Below are positions 7,850 through 20,399 of a DNA stretch of 35,500 nucleotides, piece by piece. The DNA comes from Glandiceps talaboti. Its lineage: Eukaryota; Hemichordata; Enteropneusta; Spengelidae. Under the pieces are notes generated by a model. It searched no databases. It was not told the DNA's origin and saw only the letters and a list, made by a program, of their open reading frames with translations. A program made the position numbers and the translations under genes. The stretch is taken from the NCBI RefSeq assembly GCF_964340395.1, contig NC_135563.1:19951651-19987150 (forward strand). The letters are read 5' to 3'. Within the stretch, counting starts at the first letter, position 1. Each line of letters begins with the position of its first letter.

Positions 7850-10800
7850 AATTTACTGGCTAAGAATTGCATTGTTTTTTCTTTCTAGAATTATAAACCA
7901 GAATTTCACCATGATAGGTAGAAAATGAGCAAAGCTTCTGACCTCTTCAGACAATCTAAATCCCAAACCCAGGTGGGTTGAGAGGGAATATCCCACAAGA
8001 GCTGGGGAATTTTTGTTGTACGATCCGCATCAAATCCTAAACTTGTACGAGATATGCCATGTTCTCATGTTCTCTTTATTCTAGCAAAAACAAAATTTAA
8101 CTCACGTACCGATACAGAGTGTGGGCTCAACTCGTTCCCGCACTTATGGTCCTACATTCTAAGACAACCAGAGCGTGGGAATGACAGTGCTTCGTTCTTG
8201 ACGAATACACTTTAGCAAAAGATTAACAAGTGCGCCACTTACGACGAATCTTGCTGACTGTCATCATTTGAAGAATATACTAGTTTGATGCGACACATTC
8301 TGTTTCAGAGGATTAACTATATTCTAAGAAAACTAATGATGTCATTATAATTTGTAGAGATATCTGGGTAGACAGTTTTACTCCATTCTACCATCTTTTA
8401 TATTATTTTTATAAATCATGCTATCATAAATTCAAGCTAGTTACGTACTCAGACTGTGTGATATCATCACTCTTACAGTAGAAAAAAAATCAACTCCTCA
8501 CATTACATAAGTAAGTTATCATTTATCCTATTCAATATTTTACTTTAGCTTCAAATCTTTGTCACAATCAGTGAAAGCGAGTGTCATGGCCAGTATTACG
8601 TGTTTATCAAATTGCAATTGCAGTAACTTTCTTACGATAACAGAAGAGTAACTTACATGAAGATTTTGAGATCCTAATATACCGATTAATATCATACACA
8701 ATTATCTAATTACAGATTGTAGTCTGAAATCCTGTGTGTCCTAGGTCAATGTCATTGCTCCTCAGTAGATGTTGTAGGCTCTCTGTAAACAAGAGGCGAA
8801 AACAGATTCGTAAATTTTATAAATATTAAGTTTTTAAAAACTGTATTGTACGTACTGTCATTGTTCTACTGAAGACAAATAAAAGTTTTAAGCATTCAAA
8901 AACGAAAAAAACAGAAAACTTGTACAGATCGAGAGACCGTTTTATCTCCATATAAGTTGATACAGTACATTAGTTCAGATAATTATACATCACGTACTTA
9001 GGCTGGCAACAGTCACGCACCTTACTTAAGTACTAATGTGTTCAGTTTTACTTAAACCCTAGAGTACTTAAGATCACATCCTATATCCGGCAAGCCATTT
9101 CTTCCTTGTTTCATCTCCAGAGCTTTATACACAACATTAACTTGGAAACAGTTTGAGGTGAATTTCAAAGTTTAAAGCACTATGCTGCGATATCGTAAGA
9201 TCAATTCTTATCTTGCAATTAGCCATAACGTCCTCGCTATCTAACATCAATGGATTGAATCGCCATTAATATAGTCCCTGTACATGCACGGTATGCGTTT
9301 CATCTGATTAGATATGATCACTTTAAGTGAAAAGAATTCTCTGAAGTCCTGATAACAACTTCTAAGAAGGACAGAACAAGTTTTATTAGAAGACAGGTGA
9401 GGAAATATTCAACTAGGAATTTACAAAGTTGGTTTTTGTTGAAAATGGGAATAAATTCCCTGTGTATTTTGGATTAAACGGAGTCCCAGGTTATGATATA
9501 GTAATGATTTATTGCAATCTTGATTAAATAAAAGCCAATCGAAACCTCAAGAGATGTACCTCGCGGCACAAGTTTACTTACTTTATTTATGTTTTTGTAT
9601 GACTATCCACGGTACAAGTACGTTGAACGCGTAAAACCAAATTTGTGTTTCACCCATATCATGGAAGTTTGGCCTCATGAGACTACGTGGTAACGTAATT
9701 AGTTGTGTGGCTCAAATATTAACCAGACGTTCAAAATCAAATGTTCATTGATAGCTCAGGTGTGATTATAGTATTCTTGATTCATGCTGTCGGAATATAC
9801 ATAATTATGACAAGGGTTTTGTCACTTTTCGTCTTCAGCTTGTACTAACAGAGTATCTTTGTACGTACTTTTCTCAACCGATCTAAAAGTGAGGTGATTG
9901 TTTTACTCCAAAAAATATTCCATGCAAAGCAGTTGAGTTCAATATACTCAAAACGTATTGTATCGTGCAGTCGTTAAGTTCTGTTCACAATTTACAAGTT
10001 TACCACCTTAAATGTATTTTTTGAGGTGAAGATAGCTTTAAGACTACAGTGGAAGGTCAAAATTTTAACGTTTGTACCGAATACAAAAACTAGCCACTGA
10101 GGCCTAAAAAAATTGCGTGGTTCCGATTACGCTAAATTTTAGAATAGCTGGGGTATGTAGATTTTTTTTCTTGATTTTTTATTTTTCATATGTAAGTGTC
10201 CAGTTCAGGTAGTTATGTTTTTCCATTGTTTTCCATATGGTCTCTGTGTTATTGGTTTCTTCCTATCAGATGTACAGCCATTACAGATTGGAAGAACAGT
10301 TTTATATATGAAATAAATGTAGCATCGTTATAATTTGGTTAATACATGTTACCGTGTAGCAGACAAGATAAAATAGGTCAATCTGAAATTTACCTAAAGT
10401 CCAATCTTCCCTTCTGCTGTCTCAGCTATTTTCGGAAACTACTCGTTGTATCGCAGAGGATTCTTATTCTTATACAGTGCTTTTATTTTTTTTTACGACT
10501 TTGAGAGTTATTACTTCGTATTTGCAGCCGCTCTAAATGAACTGGTTTAGTCAGGGAATTATCTATTGCTCTGAGCTATGACAAATGAGTTTACTTCAAT
10601 TGAATACGTTGAATTTCTTTTGTATTATATATTGTGTTCATAAATCGAAATCGGACTAATAATTGGGACAAAAATTAATTACAAGTTTGTTTCACTGCAG
10701 TCTCCCCAATAGCCTTAATTTTGTGAAAGAATAGTCTAACATCCCGTTACAATCAAGCATTTCCCGTAGGTGTCTACATAATTAATGATTCTATAGAAAA

Positions 10801-11136
10801 TTTATACCTTTACCAAGTACGATCATATCCGTTCTAATTGTCCTCGACAATTTAAATGTTTTACTGCTGTTCATTTGGAACAAAGAAATTCAATAACTGC
10901 CATTACAATAATGAATAAAGCTTGTGGCACTAGTCGTTAAAAATTGACATTGCTGTTTCGCGTCATATCGCGGTTCCGTTGTCTTAGGTGACATTCTGAA
11001 TAAAATATATATACGAAAAGAAGGGAAGCACATGTGTATTTAGGGTATGTCCAAAGCATCTGCCGTATTATATGTAAAGTGACGAGGGAACTAGGGAACG
11101 GAAAGATAGTCCGAGATCATAGACAGTGACATATAT
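7850..11136. other. Long unique non-coding stretch
   Basis: No open frame above 60 codons in more than 3 kb, no simple repeats and no recognisable transposon. The part at about 10020-10340 has homopolymer T runs and an AATAAA at about 10312. It has the feel of a dispersed repeat or a 3'-UTR-like segment, but I have no second copy here to align. Confidence 0.5.
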
Positions 11137-11268
11137 TACATACATACATACATACATACATACATGTACGCACGCACGCACGCACGCGCGCACACGTACG
11201 CACGCACGCACATACACACACGTACACACACACACATACATACATACATACATACATGTATACATACA

Positions 11269-11299
<31 letters not shown>

Positions 11300-11325
11300 T
11301 GACAGACATACAGACAGACAGACAC
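11137..11325 (+). repeat. Compound (TACA)n/(CACG)n/(CA)n array
   Basis: About 190 bp of almost entirely alternating purine-pyrimidine repeats: TACA units, then CGCA with CGCGCG, then CACA, again TACA, ending in CAGA units. Both long minus-strand frames (11068-11325, 11136-11423) are Cys-Val-Tyr-Met repeats from this tract and are not genes. Confidence 0.97.
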
Positions 11326-12403
11326 CTAGTGCGACTGTAGGCAGTCAAAGTTGTCATTTTATCAACAGCCAAAACGGCTACAGAGTTAATTGTCGTCATG
11401 TTGTCTCCACACTCTCCAAACAAGAAAGAACGTAAATGCCCTTAAAAACAACAAATCCCTATATGGACGGGGGAGTGGTTGGTTAATAGACCGCAGCAAA
11501 TCTAAAATCTCTATCTCTGCATATTTCCGCCACTGACGGTAAAGATGAAAGAGATCCTGAATTTATTGATCGATTTTATCATCCAAATTTTGTCTAAAAG
11601 GACAAATAATGGGTGTTGTAATATGTAATGTTGGGTACAATTTAAGTGATGGCTGCACTACCAAATTATTGATGAAGGCTTAACTTGATCTTATCGGGTA
11701 AATTACACAGGGTAGAAGCTCTCTATCCGGTTCGTAACAGGATAACATTACCGTGTTTGAGATCATTATCCACAGTAATGTCTCTGTTTTCCTTCTGATA
11801 TTTACTCTGTTTAGATTAAAAATCATGTTTGATTACCCAGTATCCATCATAATACTAGATCGACGCCATCGATAGGCAAGATTGAAAACAATTCTATGGT
11901 TCTTACTCATATGATACTTGCTCCAAATATTGGTATTCACTGCAATAAGCTAAGAACGGTAAGACTTGTATTTCACATGAACAGGTGGTCTGTTTCTTCT
12001 TTTGAGATACTTCAAAACAGTTAATCAATCTAAGATAATGCATTATATTGAAATTAATTAATTATTAATAATTTATCATATGAATACATTAAGATATGTT
12101 CTGGATATATAAGTGTTTCAGTCACTAGAACAGTAACAAAACGGGAGTTGACCTTACTTTAATTCCAACACGTCCAGACCAGCAGAATGACTCCTCCAAC
12201 GACAGTGCATTTGAGATGGCAACATTATTTGGTTTTATATGTTATTGTCAGTATAGTCATGTCGTACATTCATATAAGTGCCTAGACGTTGAAAAGGGGT
12301 CCATTTTGTTTATTAATCTATATACATCAAGCTAACTGAAGTTTTTTCTTTCAGTTTCAAAAGAGAAAGATTTGACCTCGAACAGTAATAGAAACATATC
12401 GGT
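11326..12403. other. Unique non-coding DNA
   Basis: AT-rich sequence with nothing recognisable on either strand. Confidence 0.5.
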
Positions 12404-12520
12404 TTCTGTCTGTCTGTATGTCTGTCTGTCTGTTTGTCTGTGTGTGTGTGTGTCTGTCTGTATGTCTGTCTGTCTGTCTGTGTGTGTGTGTGTGTGTGTC
12501 TGTCTGTCTGTCTGTCTGCC

Positions 12521-12579
<59 letters not shown>

Positions 12580-12580
12580 T
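12404..12580 (+). repeat. (TCTG)n with internal (TG)n runs
   Basis: About 175 bp of TCTG interrupted by two TG runs (near 12440 and 12480). It gives overlapping Ser-Val-Cys-Leu frames on the plus strand and Thr-Asp-Arg-Gln on the minus strand, which are not genes. Confidence 0.98.
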
Positions 12581-14826
12581 TCGGAACGTTAACTTGTTTC
12601 ATTATCAGTGCGTCGGATTTCGTTTTTCCCCATGTATCATAGCACATACCTATAAACCACCCAATGACTTTCTAGACGAGCCTTTGGAAATAAAAATCAC
12701 CATAAATATTTGATATGTTGTTGTGTGGTGATAGCGTCTTTATAGTAGCATTGTCTTATCACAGCATAGTTATCAGAATGCTGCGGTGTTTTTTTGGCGC
12801 TGAATTTTTTTACGACATTAGAAAGCTTTAACAAGTAAAAAAAGTACAGATCTGATAAAAATTATTTCCTCTTTAGTTCATTTTTTCAAAACATTTTTTT
12901 CTGGCAAGGGGTACAACATTTGTATTTCTTCATATATATTGAGAAAGAATTAGTGTGCAGTTATTCGAGAAAGATCTTACGAATCCTAATGCAATTCAGA
13001 AGTGGTATCAAGTGATATTTATACTACAACTTATTTCGACAATAGTACGATGACATTGTAATATCTATTTACTATCACATGTAGTTTTCCGACATGTTTG
13101 GATATTGGCTGATTCACCGTTTCGCTGGGAGACGCTAAATCTCTCTTTTTGCTTGTATCTGCTACTCTCAATTTATGCCATGTAATGCAATTCTCTTTAG
13201 TCATATGTTTAGTCTGTATAACATTTCTATAAGACAGTTCCATCGTTTAGTCTGTCTGCCTATCTGCCAGTCTGTTTGTCAAAATTTCTTTCTTGTAGAC
13301 ATTCTTTCATTGAGCGCAGATATTTAACGTTGGATCGCAGTGAAATTGCGCCCTCTGGAGTGGAAAACTGGCAATTTAGGATTATACATTATACGTGTAG
13401 TTGAGATACTCAAAAGTGTTCAGAAATAGTGGTGTTGATGATATTATATATTGTAACATGTCATCTATGTGACGTGGTAATAAAAATACAGTGCTTTGAA
13501 ACTTGACATGGCCTTGAAAAACTTTATTTTATGATGCAATATTTCATTAAAAAGTGATTTTTGTTGTAGGCAAATTTGATATCTATATACAGTATGCAAC
13601 ATATCATTGATGAGTTAAACATAAAAATGATAAATCATATAGAAGTATGCATGATAAAAGGGCCCAAGAAAACCCTATATTGAACCCTGTTTTTATGCAA
13701 TTCATATTGGATTACTGATACTAATCTTTGACAGTACAGTGTACAGGAATTGAAAAGGTTCATATAATAATAAAAATATGTATGTCAAAATGACATTACG
13801 GAAATGAGAACAATATCCTATATCTAATGGTTCATTAATGTCGTAATTGTAAAATCCAACAGCACGTATTAAACATAACAGATATGGTGATATGGCCACA
13901 TAAAAATAAACTTATGTTTTATCGATAACGTGAAGTAACTTGTGTAAAATTTGTCTTTCCCTTGTGTATTTTTTAATTGAATTTAAAGAATAAAACAGAT
14001 ATAAAAGTTTACTTGTTTTTCATGTCATTACATTGACTATATATTTCACCACAGTTGAATACTGTATATTGCATTGAACAAAACCTACTGTTGGTTGAAT
14101 CAATGGAGTTTAACATTCACATGCATACTGGACTGTTAGTCAACTATAATATTATTTCATGTTGTTTCCATTTTTTTCTCCTTAGGTTGTGTATGCTGTC
14201 AGCGTACTATCACTGCAGCGGAACACTAATAGGACTATCTAGACATGTTATTATACAGGTTTTGAATAATTGATTACGTATATTGCTTCACTCCTATGGT
14301 TCCAGACTGTACACATACAGTGCATACAATGCGTAAGTTGTACTAAATGATAGCTGTACGGCTAATATTCTCACATTTGCTGTTTCAATTTGTCAGATAC
14401 AATGTAAGATTCAAATATTAACACCTTCCTTGACTAGTAGTTGAATGATCCATTGGCATCAATTATTCATAATATCAGTAATTATTCATATCAAATTTTC
14501 ATTCATAAATACAACTCCAACTTGACGACTTTATAAACTGACCACTATTACTATACTCTATCTGGTTGCTATTTACAACCAAACCAGAGTGACTATACAG
14601 ATACTTTTTACCTCTCACACAAAGTTTTTTGTTACGAATTACATTTTAAAAACAGAATGCAGTCACAGATCGCTGGCGCGCTTCAACTTCATGAAACACT
14701 GGTATTTAAAGAATGTGAAAGAATATCACGTGATTGCTTAATTACTTACATTTATTTTATTGCAATAAGTTAGTTATGTTCGTAGAAGAAACTTTTAGCC
14801 CCATTTCTTTCTATCTTGTTCTTTTT
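12581..14826. other. Unique non-coding DNA
   Basis: A short degenerate TCTG patch lies at 13247-13280. A CTCF-like site lies at 13348-13361. Short frames such as 13702-13899 (minus) and 14055-14273 (plus) show no recognised features. There are many TATA-type AT runs and no clear promoter. Confidence 0.5.
13348..13361 (-). promoter_or_regulatory. CTCF-like site
   Basis: On the minus strand this reads ACTCCAGAGGGCGC, which I count as 12 of 14 matches to the metazoan CTCF core CCASYAGRKGGCRC. It is the best of the four GAGGGCGC occurrences. CTCF is an insulator/architectural zinc-finger protein conserved in many Bilateria. Binding is inference. Confidence 0.35.
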
Positions 14827-14890
14827 TCATTCATTCATTCATTCATTCATTCATTCATTCATTCATTCATTCATTCATCCTTCCTTCCTT
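14827..14890 (+). repeat. (TCAT)n then (CCTT)n
   Basis: Thirteen TCAT units turn into three TTCC/CCTT units, a one-base change of motif. Pure and uninterrupted. Confidence 0.98.
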
Positions 14891-17646
14891 CAAATTTAAA
14901 CTGAGATAATTTCGAGAATATTAAAGCGATATGGCTCATAAGATTACTAAATTAAAAATTAATGCACGTGATTTATCATAATCTATCACGTAAAGTGTTT
15001 TATTGATGACTACAATTATTAAATGATAAAGAAAAAAAACCCCATTCCTGACATTGAAATGGATCTTCAGAACGTGACGTGACCGATAAATAGGTGACAT
15101 GATTATGATTAATCATACTGTATGAATGATTTATGACCAATCATATGAAACGTACAACCAAACAATGATATATCATTGAGTGCTGATTAATTAGCCTGTG
15201 TGACGTCACTATATTCATGTCTCTTTGGATGTTATTAACCGATCTGTGAAATATGAGGACAGCTGAATTTTACTGATGTCGTTATCCTGTACACATAATT
15301 ACAAAATAGTTCCGGCTCAGGTTAATATCCGGCTATTATTATTTGATATTCCTCACAGAGAGAGTTACTGAACGATTTTTATAGTCATGTTTCTTATATT
15401 CCAAATTAAAAGTATTTTATGAATATTTACATGATCTTGTTTGATCTAATTAATTAAGATTGGTCTGGTATCGTTCCATCATGAGGTTGATAAAGTTTGA
15501 AATTTGTAACGTAACATAAATTCGTATTTTGATCAACGTACATACAAATACATAGGGATACACCATGCCCAAGCCAAGATATTGTCCCCGAACAGAAAAT
15601 CTGTATTATACACCCTGGTAGCTCTACGTCACGATAACTCGTGTCTACGTCACTGGTTCTGCGGTCACAACGTTTCAAATAACCATTACTTTCCCCTGAT
15701 TTTTAAAAATATATTATGTTTTTATAATAAGAAGGTGTATATTATTTCCCATCGTTTTCTTCATTCAGCCGGAAAATACTCTTAACCTAAGGTTTTATCA
15801 ATACTCGTCTATGGAATCATAGTAACAAGGCCCCTTAGGTCACTGTTAATTTCTTTGGTTGAACGAAGACTGATATAGAGGAATAACATCTAATAACTGG
15901 AAATGGCATATTTTGTACAAAACTAAGGTATGCCGAATTTAATTTGTAAGAACGATTGTCAGAAGAATGACGACAATCTCCAAAAATAAAATTACATTTG
16001 ACAAAAAAAATTGCATTTGCTCTAAAACCACACCACTAAATTACTATGGTTATGGTTTTATCCACTAACTTGATGAATAGAATTAAGTAAATGTATACAT
16101 AATTAATACTTGAAAAAATAACATTAACAAAAACAAACTATTTTGTTCTGTAATTCACACATTGTATTACGTAGAGTTGGTTGTGGTTTACTTGTGGATA
16201 ACATGAAATACGTCATACCAGATTCAATACCTCATTGTGATTAATACTGCAAGGTGAATGTATACTACTATGAACTTTTCTATGTTTGGCTAACGTGTTA
16301 CTGGTAATCCCTAGTCTAACTTTTATGTTTAACTTATTTCAAAACTGTGCTTTTATTTGACGTCAATCGATGGAACCTAAATTTAACATAAGACACGCTA
16401 TTCTTTTTGGTGATCACGTGACCTAACTTCAAAGGTTTGCGTCATAGTATAGGTCATACATCTTGACGTGAGATTCCATTCATTAAAGTTTCTTTAGATT
16501 GTATTATCCCTCGGTTTCCGTTTGGAAATAACTTTTTTAAACGATTTTAACGCGGATGTGCAATATCCCATTTCAAGCAGGAAGCGAACACACATGAAAC
16601 TTGTTGTATCGAGGATATTCCATTTGATCAATTATTCATAGTTTGTATACGGGTTATGGAAACCCGCTGATGAGGTGTTCACAGATGATAATACCGTATG
16701 TAAATGAGCCATGAAAGGCGAATGACACTCAATATTCATGTCAGTTTCCAAGGACAACGCCTTTCATTAGTTTTCAAATATAAAGCAGTGTTTTGAAAGA
16801 CAAATGAAATATTTTATAAATTTATGATACCTGTTAAAAGATGAATGCAATATTAATTTTCTGGGCCGACTCCAACAAAAAAAATGTTTCATGGGTGAGA
16901 AGAAAAAAATAATTGAAAATTAGATTGCAATGGTTTCTTTTGTCTGTGAGCAGCGATCTGAGACATACATGAAATGATTATCATCAATAAAACACTTCTT
17001 CTCTGTGGTCAGTCATGTGAATATATATATAACATTATCAAGATTAATAAAATATTGCTTCGTTTTCAGTTGAGTCTGGCATACTGCGTACTGCCGTTCG
17101 AGTGCACTTTGAAAGACAATACTGGCCCCTAGCATGTCTAATTATTTGTACACCCTGTGTTGACAGACACGATATAAACACGTGGAATGTAAGGGGAAAA
17201 GTGGGACATCACGTGGGACTGGAAGTTTCCATTCGATAATCTTATATAACCAGTTAAGTTTGATGACGTCACCATTATATCATGGTCATTACATTATTGA
17301 GTAATGTGAGATATCTTCTTCTAGGTGATGGACTAGCTTGTTGACTGAAAACATGTGTAGTTTATTGCATTCCTTTAATTATCAAAGACTGGTTGATTAT
17401 TTCCAGTAATTTTCGCTAACCTAGAGTGCCCTTGCTGCACTTTCCGATATAATTCCATATCTTTATCCTCTTTCTTTCTAATTCTTCTTCTTTTACAATG
17501 TAATATAATCTTGACCGTGTAACTCCGTTATTTAATAAGCTAACATTAATCGTATAAAAGAGTCGAAAAGCTTCGAAAGCAGGGTAATTTTAAAAAGTAG
17601 ACTCGATTTCAATGAGATGCAGTTGGAAGCTTGGAATATCGGTTAT
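14891..17646. other. Unique non-coding DNA rich in E-boxes and CREs
   Basis: No gene and no transposon seen. It contains CACGTG at 14965, 16415, 17179 and 17210, and TGACGTCA at 15201, 16358 and 17264. Further half-sites (TACGTCA) lie around 15625-15655. Open frames at 15454-15678 (minus) and 15582-15785 (plus) overlap one another and look like chance. Confidence 0.5.
16414..16421. promoter_or_regulatory. E-box palindrome TCACGTGA
   Basis: The full 8-bp palindrome typical of MITF/TFE and USF bHLH-ZIP sites, 50 bp from a CRE palindrome at 16358-16365. Function is inferred from the motif. Confidence 0.35.
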
Positions 17647-17785
17647 GGGAGCCTTCAGTAATTGGGGGGGGGGGGAGTGATGGGATGTCACTTTGTTCAA
17701 ATCAGTTCGGAGAAGGGCCACATTTTAGAAAATGGGATAAGGGGAGGGTCACATTTTACTTTGACTCATTATATTGTCTAAATTT
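17647..17785 (-). mobile_element. Copy C, end fragment of the Harbinger-like transposon
   Basis: It starts GGGAGCCTTCAGTAATT followed by a G-run, and matches the reverse complement of the right end of copy B for about 140 bp. Shared blocks include CAAAT.GGTTC, GAAAATGG.ATAAGG and GTCACATTTTACTTT. Similarity stops near 17785, so this is a truncated copy in inverse orientation. The open frame at 17631-17816 simply runs through it and is not a gene. Confidence 0.8.
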
Positions 17786-17789
17786 TAAA

Positions 17790-19996
17790 ATTGTAAAATT
17801 TACTTTTTCTTCTTAAACACGAAACGTCCTTACACAGTAGTTATATGATCATATTTTAAAAAAGGGGATAGGCGTGTTGATTTTAAAATAAAGTTGATCA
17901 ACGGAATATGGATCTGACCTAATATCTATGCCTTAAGATTTTGCATGTTTAATCTCTGTCAGTCACGCAGATATGATTGAGTTGAATTCTAATAACTTTT
18001 GGGAATAACATTATTATCAACATATTATCACATAATAGATTAGAAAAAATTTCTTACATGATTAATCTCGAAGTTGCTCAGAGAGTTAGACGTGATCACA
18101 ACTATGACAAGATGAGTGATCGTAATTGTATCATAAGTTTCTGTCTCAACTTATGCTCAGGACTCAGAAAGAATTCACAAGGGAGAAAATCTGCACTGGA
18201 ATAATTAAGTAAACGTATATTCATGCACAGGGTGTCGACGGGATTGGTTGTCCTCGTTCACCTGCTTTATGTTACCATGGGGATTACACCATGACCCGAG
18301 ACCATGTTTTTCTGCGATGATTAACCCATAACACAAAATTATGATCCCATTTTTATAGCCGCAATTATCTGTTTTCATTAGCAATCTCGTTTTGAAGGAA
18401 GTTTTCTTGGAAATATTCCAGTAACAGGCTGCGAGTCAAAAAAGGGAGCATCTGAAATGAAGCGTGATATCCGAGTGACATCGTACATTTGCATCGACAG
18501 TCGTCGGGGAATATAACATAAAAACGGCACGACATATTTCATTCTAGACCACTCGAACCGCATTCTGTCACTTGTCAAACGTAATATCTCTACGAATCAT
18601 TAGTTAATTTCCGCTTGTGGACAACTTTATTTCATATTTGATTGGCTTGTATACGCACAAGTTTCATTTCAACTTGACTAGTTGTCTAGTTGAAGCAGTG
18701 ATACCTTCATTAGAAATCACATGGAAAACGTAATAGCTGGCAAATTCCATTTCCTTTCCTAAATTAGAATAATTCCCACTTGAAAGTGTATCACATGCCT
18801 TTTTAGAAACACACAATGCATTCTAAATTGAGTTATTGGGAACTAGTGTATACTTTGAAGTTTTTATTATCGACAATGGCAGCTATCATCATTGCATTTT
18901 AGACGTTAACAAATAGTACGTATTATCGATAAATTAGTAGTCGGCCTCCCTCGTATGACTTAATATTATCATTGTTGCTACTGACGCCTTGGTGATAATA
19001 ACAGTTGATTTGACGATGGCTTGTCAATACAATATAAGGTTTTATCGTACAGTTGAGATGATATTCTGAATACCGCTAGATCAGCTATTATTAGTAGTAA
19101 TAATTTCAAGAAAGAAACCTCACATAACGTATATGTATGATTACGAGGATTTGCTGCTCACTCGTCTGAGCCATGTCATTTGGACTCTGTCAGATGCACA
19201 TGAAATTCGTCCTCTGTTGTTAATACCTCATTTGATAAATACATTTCTAAATAGATTTATGACATGTCCATGTTACAATAAAATAAATAAATATTATGCA
19301 CACAGTCAGGTATGGGTGGGGATCCGGACTAAAACATAGCAAGTGATATATGCCAACTTTTATAATTTCTCCGATTATATATAATAAAATCTTACATTCA
19401 ATACAATCATGTTTTTTAACTATCATATTAATAAATGTAAATACATATTTCATCTCCAAATAATGGTAAAAGCTTTGAGCTTTTAATTATAATTTTATTA
19501 GTTTTTGCTTTAGTGGTTTTTATTTTCTCGTCAGCGGTATGGACATAATTATCAACGGGTGATGAACGTTCAAAGTATATGACATTCATATAATTAAGAA
19601 TTCAATCGTCAAGCTCAACATTCGTTGGATATTCAAAAGGCAACTTTATTCTAAAGACTTTGTCCCAATAGGGAAATTGCAATCCATACTCTGACGCAAA
19701 GGACTATGGGATTATATGTAGTTATCTTAATACCTAATCTGGAACTTATAAACAATTTTATGTTTACAATGCTGATTGATTCATATTTATCATCACATTT
19801 CCCATGATGCACCATTCAGGATATTCAAGATGGCGGGTTTACAAATTCCTTGTTCAACCTGGCAGCACACTAAGTGCATGTCATACTGCGTGATATACTG
19901 ATTATGTGTATTCAAATACAAAACAAACCCAACCAAATGAGTGTACACAGTAAAAATGATAGTATAACACCAAACACGCCAATGAAAATTAGGATC
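17790..19996. other. Unique non-coding DNA
   Basis: Nothing recognisable apart from the short THAP11/ZNF143-like and YY1-like motifs at 19798-19836. Short frames at 18378-18578 (minus), 19133-19339 (plus) and 19247-19459 (minus) have no family signature. Confidence 0.5.
19798..19836 (+). promoter_or_regulatory. TTCCCATGATGC and AAGATGGCGG motif pair
   Basis: TTTCCCATGATGC (19798-19810) resembles the 3' half of the THAP11/ZNF143 element ACTACAATTCCCANNATGC. AAGATGGCGG (19827-19836) matches the YY1 core AANATGGCGGC over all but its last base. In vertebrates these two often co-occur near transcription start sites. No start site or coding exon is visible nearby, so this is a hint only. Confidence 0.25.
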
Positions 19997-20152
19997 TAGC
20001 GAAACTACCATACAACATACAGCCCGTTGTAAACTAGTGTGTACTGGCACTGTTTCATACAGCCACTCAGAAACCACTAATTAATTTAACATGCTACACT
20101 TTAAGAGGGCAAGATTTAATGTACAGATTCTTGCGACTTTTGTCTAAATAAA
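19997..20152. repeat. Left arm of inverted repeat
   Basis: Read on the minus strand it aligns to 20250-20396: TTTATTTAGACAAA is identical, TCTTA.AGTG.AGCAT and GGTTTCTG.GTGGCTGTAT match, and further matches run to TAGC/CTAG at the outer ends. I estimate 75% identity. Confidence 0.8.
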
Positions 20153-20249
20153 ATGAATTAATCTGCCTACCTGCAGACATCAAAAGCAGACATCAAAACA
20201 TTGGTGTCCGATTGTGTGCATCTAATTTCAGTATGTTTTAAATGGTTTA

Positions 20250-20396
20250 TTTATTTAGACAAACTGTAGCAAGAAATTGCTGTCTTGCTATCTTAGAGTG
20301 CAGCATACGTAGTTTCTTATTGGTTTCTGCGTGGCTGTATCAAACAGAGCCAGTGAACACTAACTTGCACCAAGCTGTATTAAGTAGCATTTCTAG
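20250..20396. repeat. Right arm of inverted repeat
   Basis: Partner of 19997-20152 across a loop of about 97 bp. The minus-strand frame on the left arm (within 19793-20077) and the plus-strand frame on this arm (within 20242-20430) both encode a VS.WLY.T.PV.T.L..AV-type string, because the DNA is shared. This may be a foldback element or an old inverted duplication; no transposase is evident. Confidence 0.8.
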
Positions 20397-20399
20397 TCA

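Noticed and set aside
8190-8300. Minus-strand short frame MCRIK... ending at GTAAGT near 8240
   Set aside because: Fewer than 20 codons, stops immediately upstream, no family. A single donor match is expected by chance.
11068-11423. Cys/Val/Tyr/Met-rich minus-strand ORFs
   Set aside because: They are direct translations of the TACA/CACG array, with no non-repeat coding context.
12357-12713. Long ORFs on both strands (96, 113 and 74 codons)
   Set aside because: They are generated by the TCTG/TG microsatellite, which lacks stops in these frames.
18487-18494. Isolated POU octamers (18487, 25688, 35264) as regulatory sites
   Set aside because: Their number is about what chance predicts at this base composition; only the composite at 4797 stands out.
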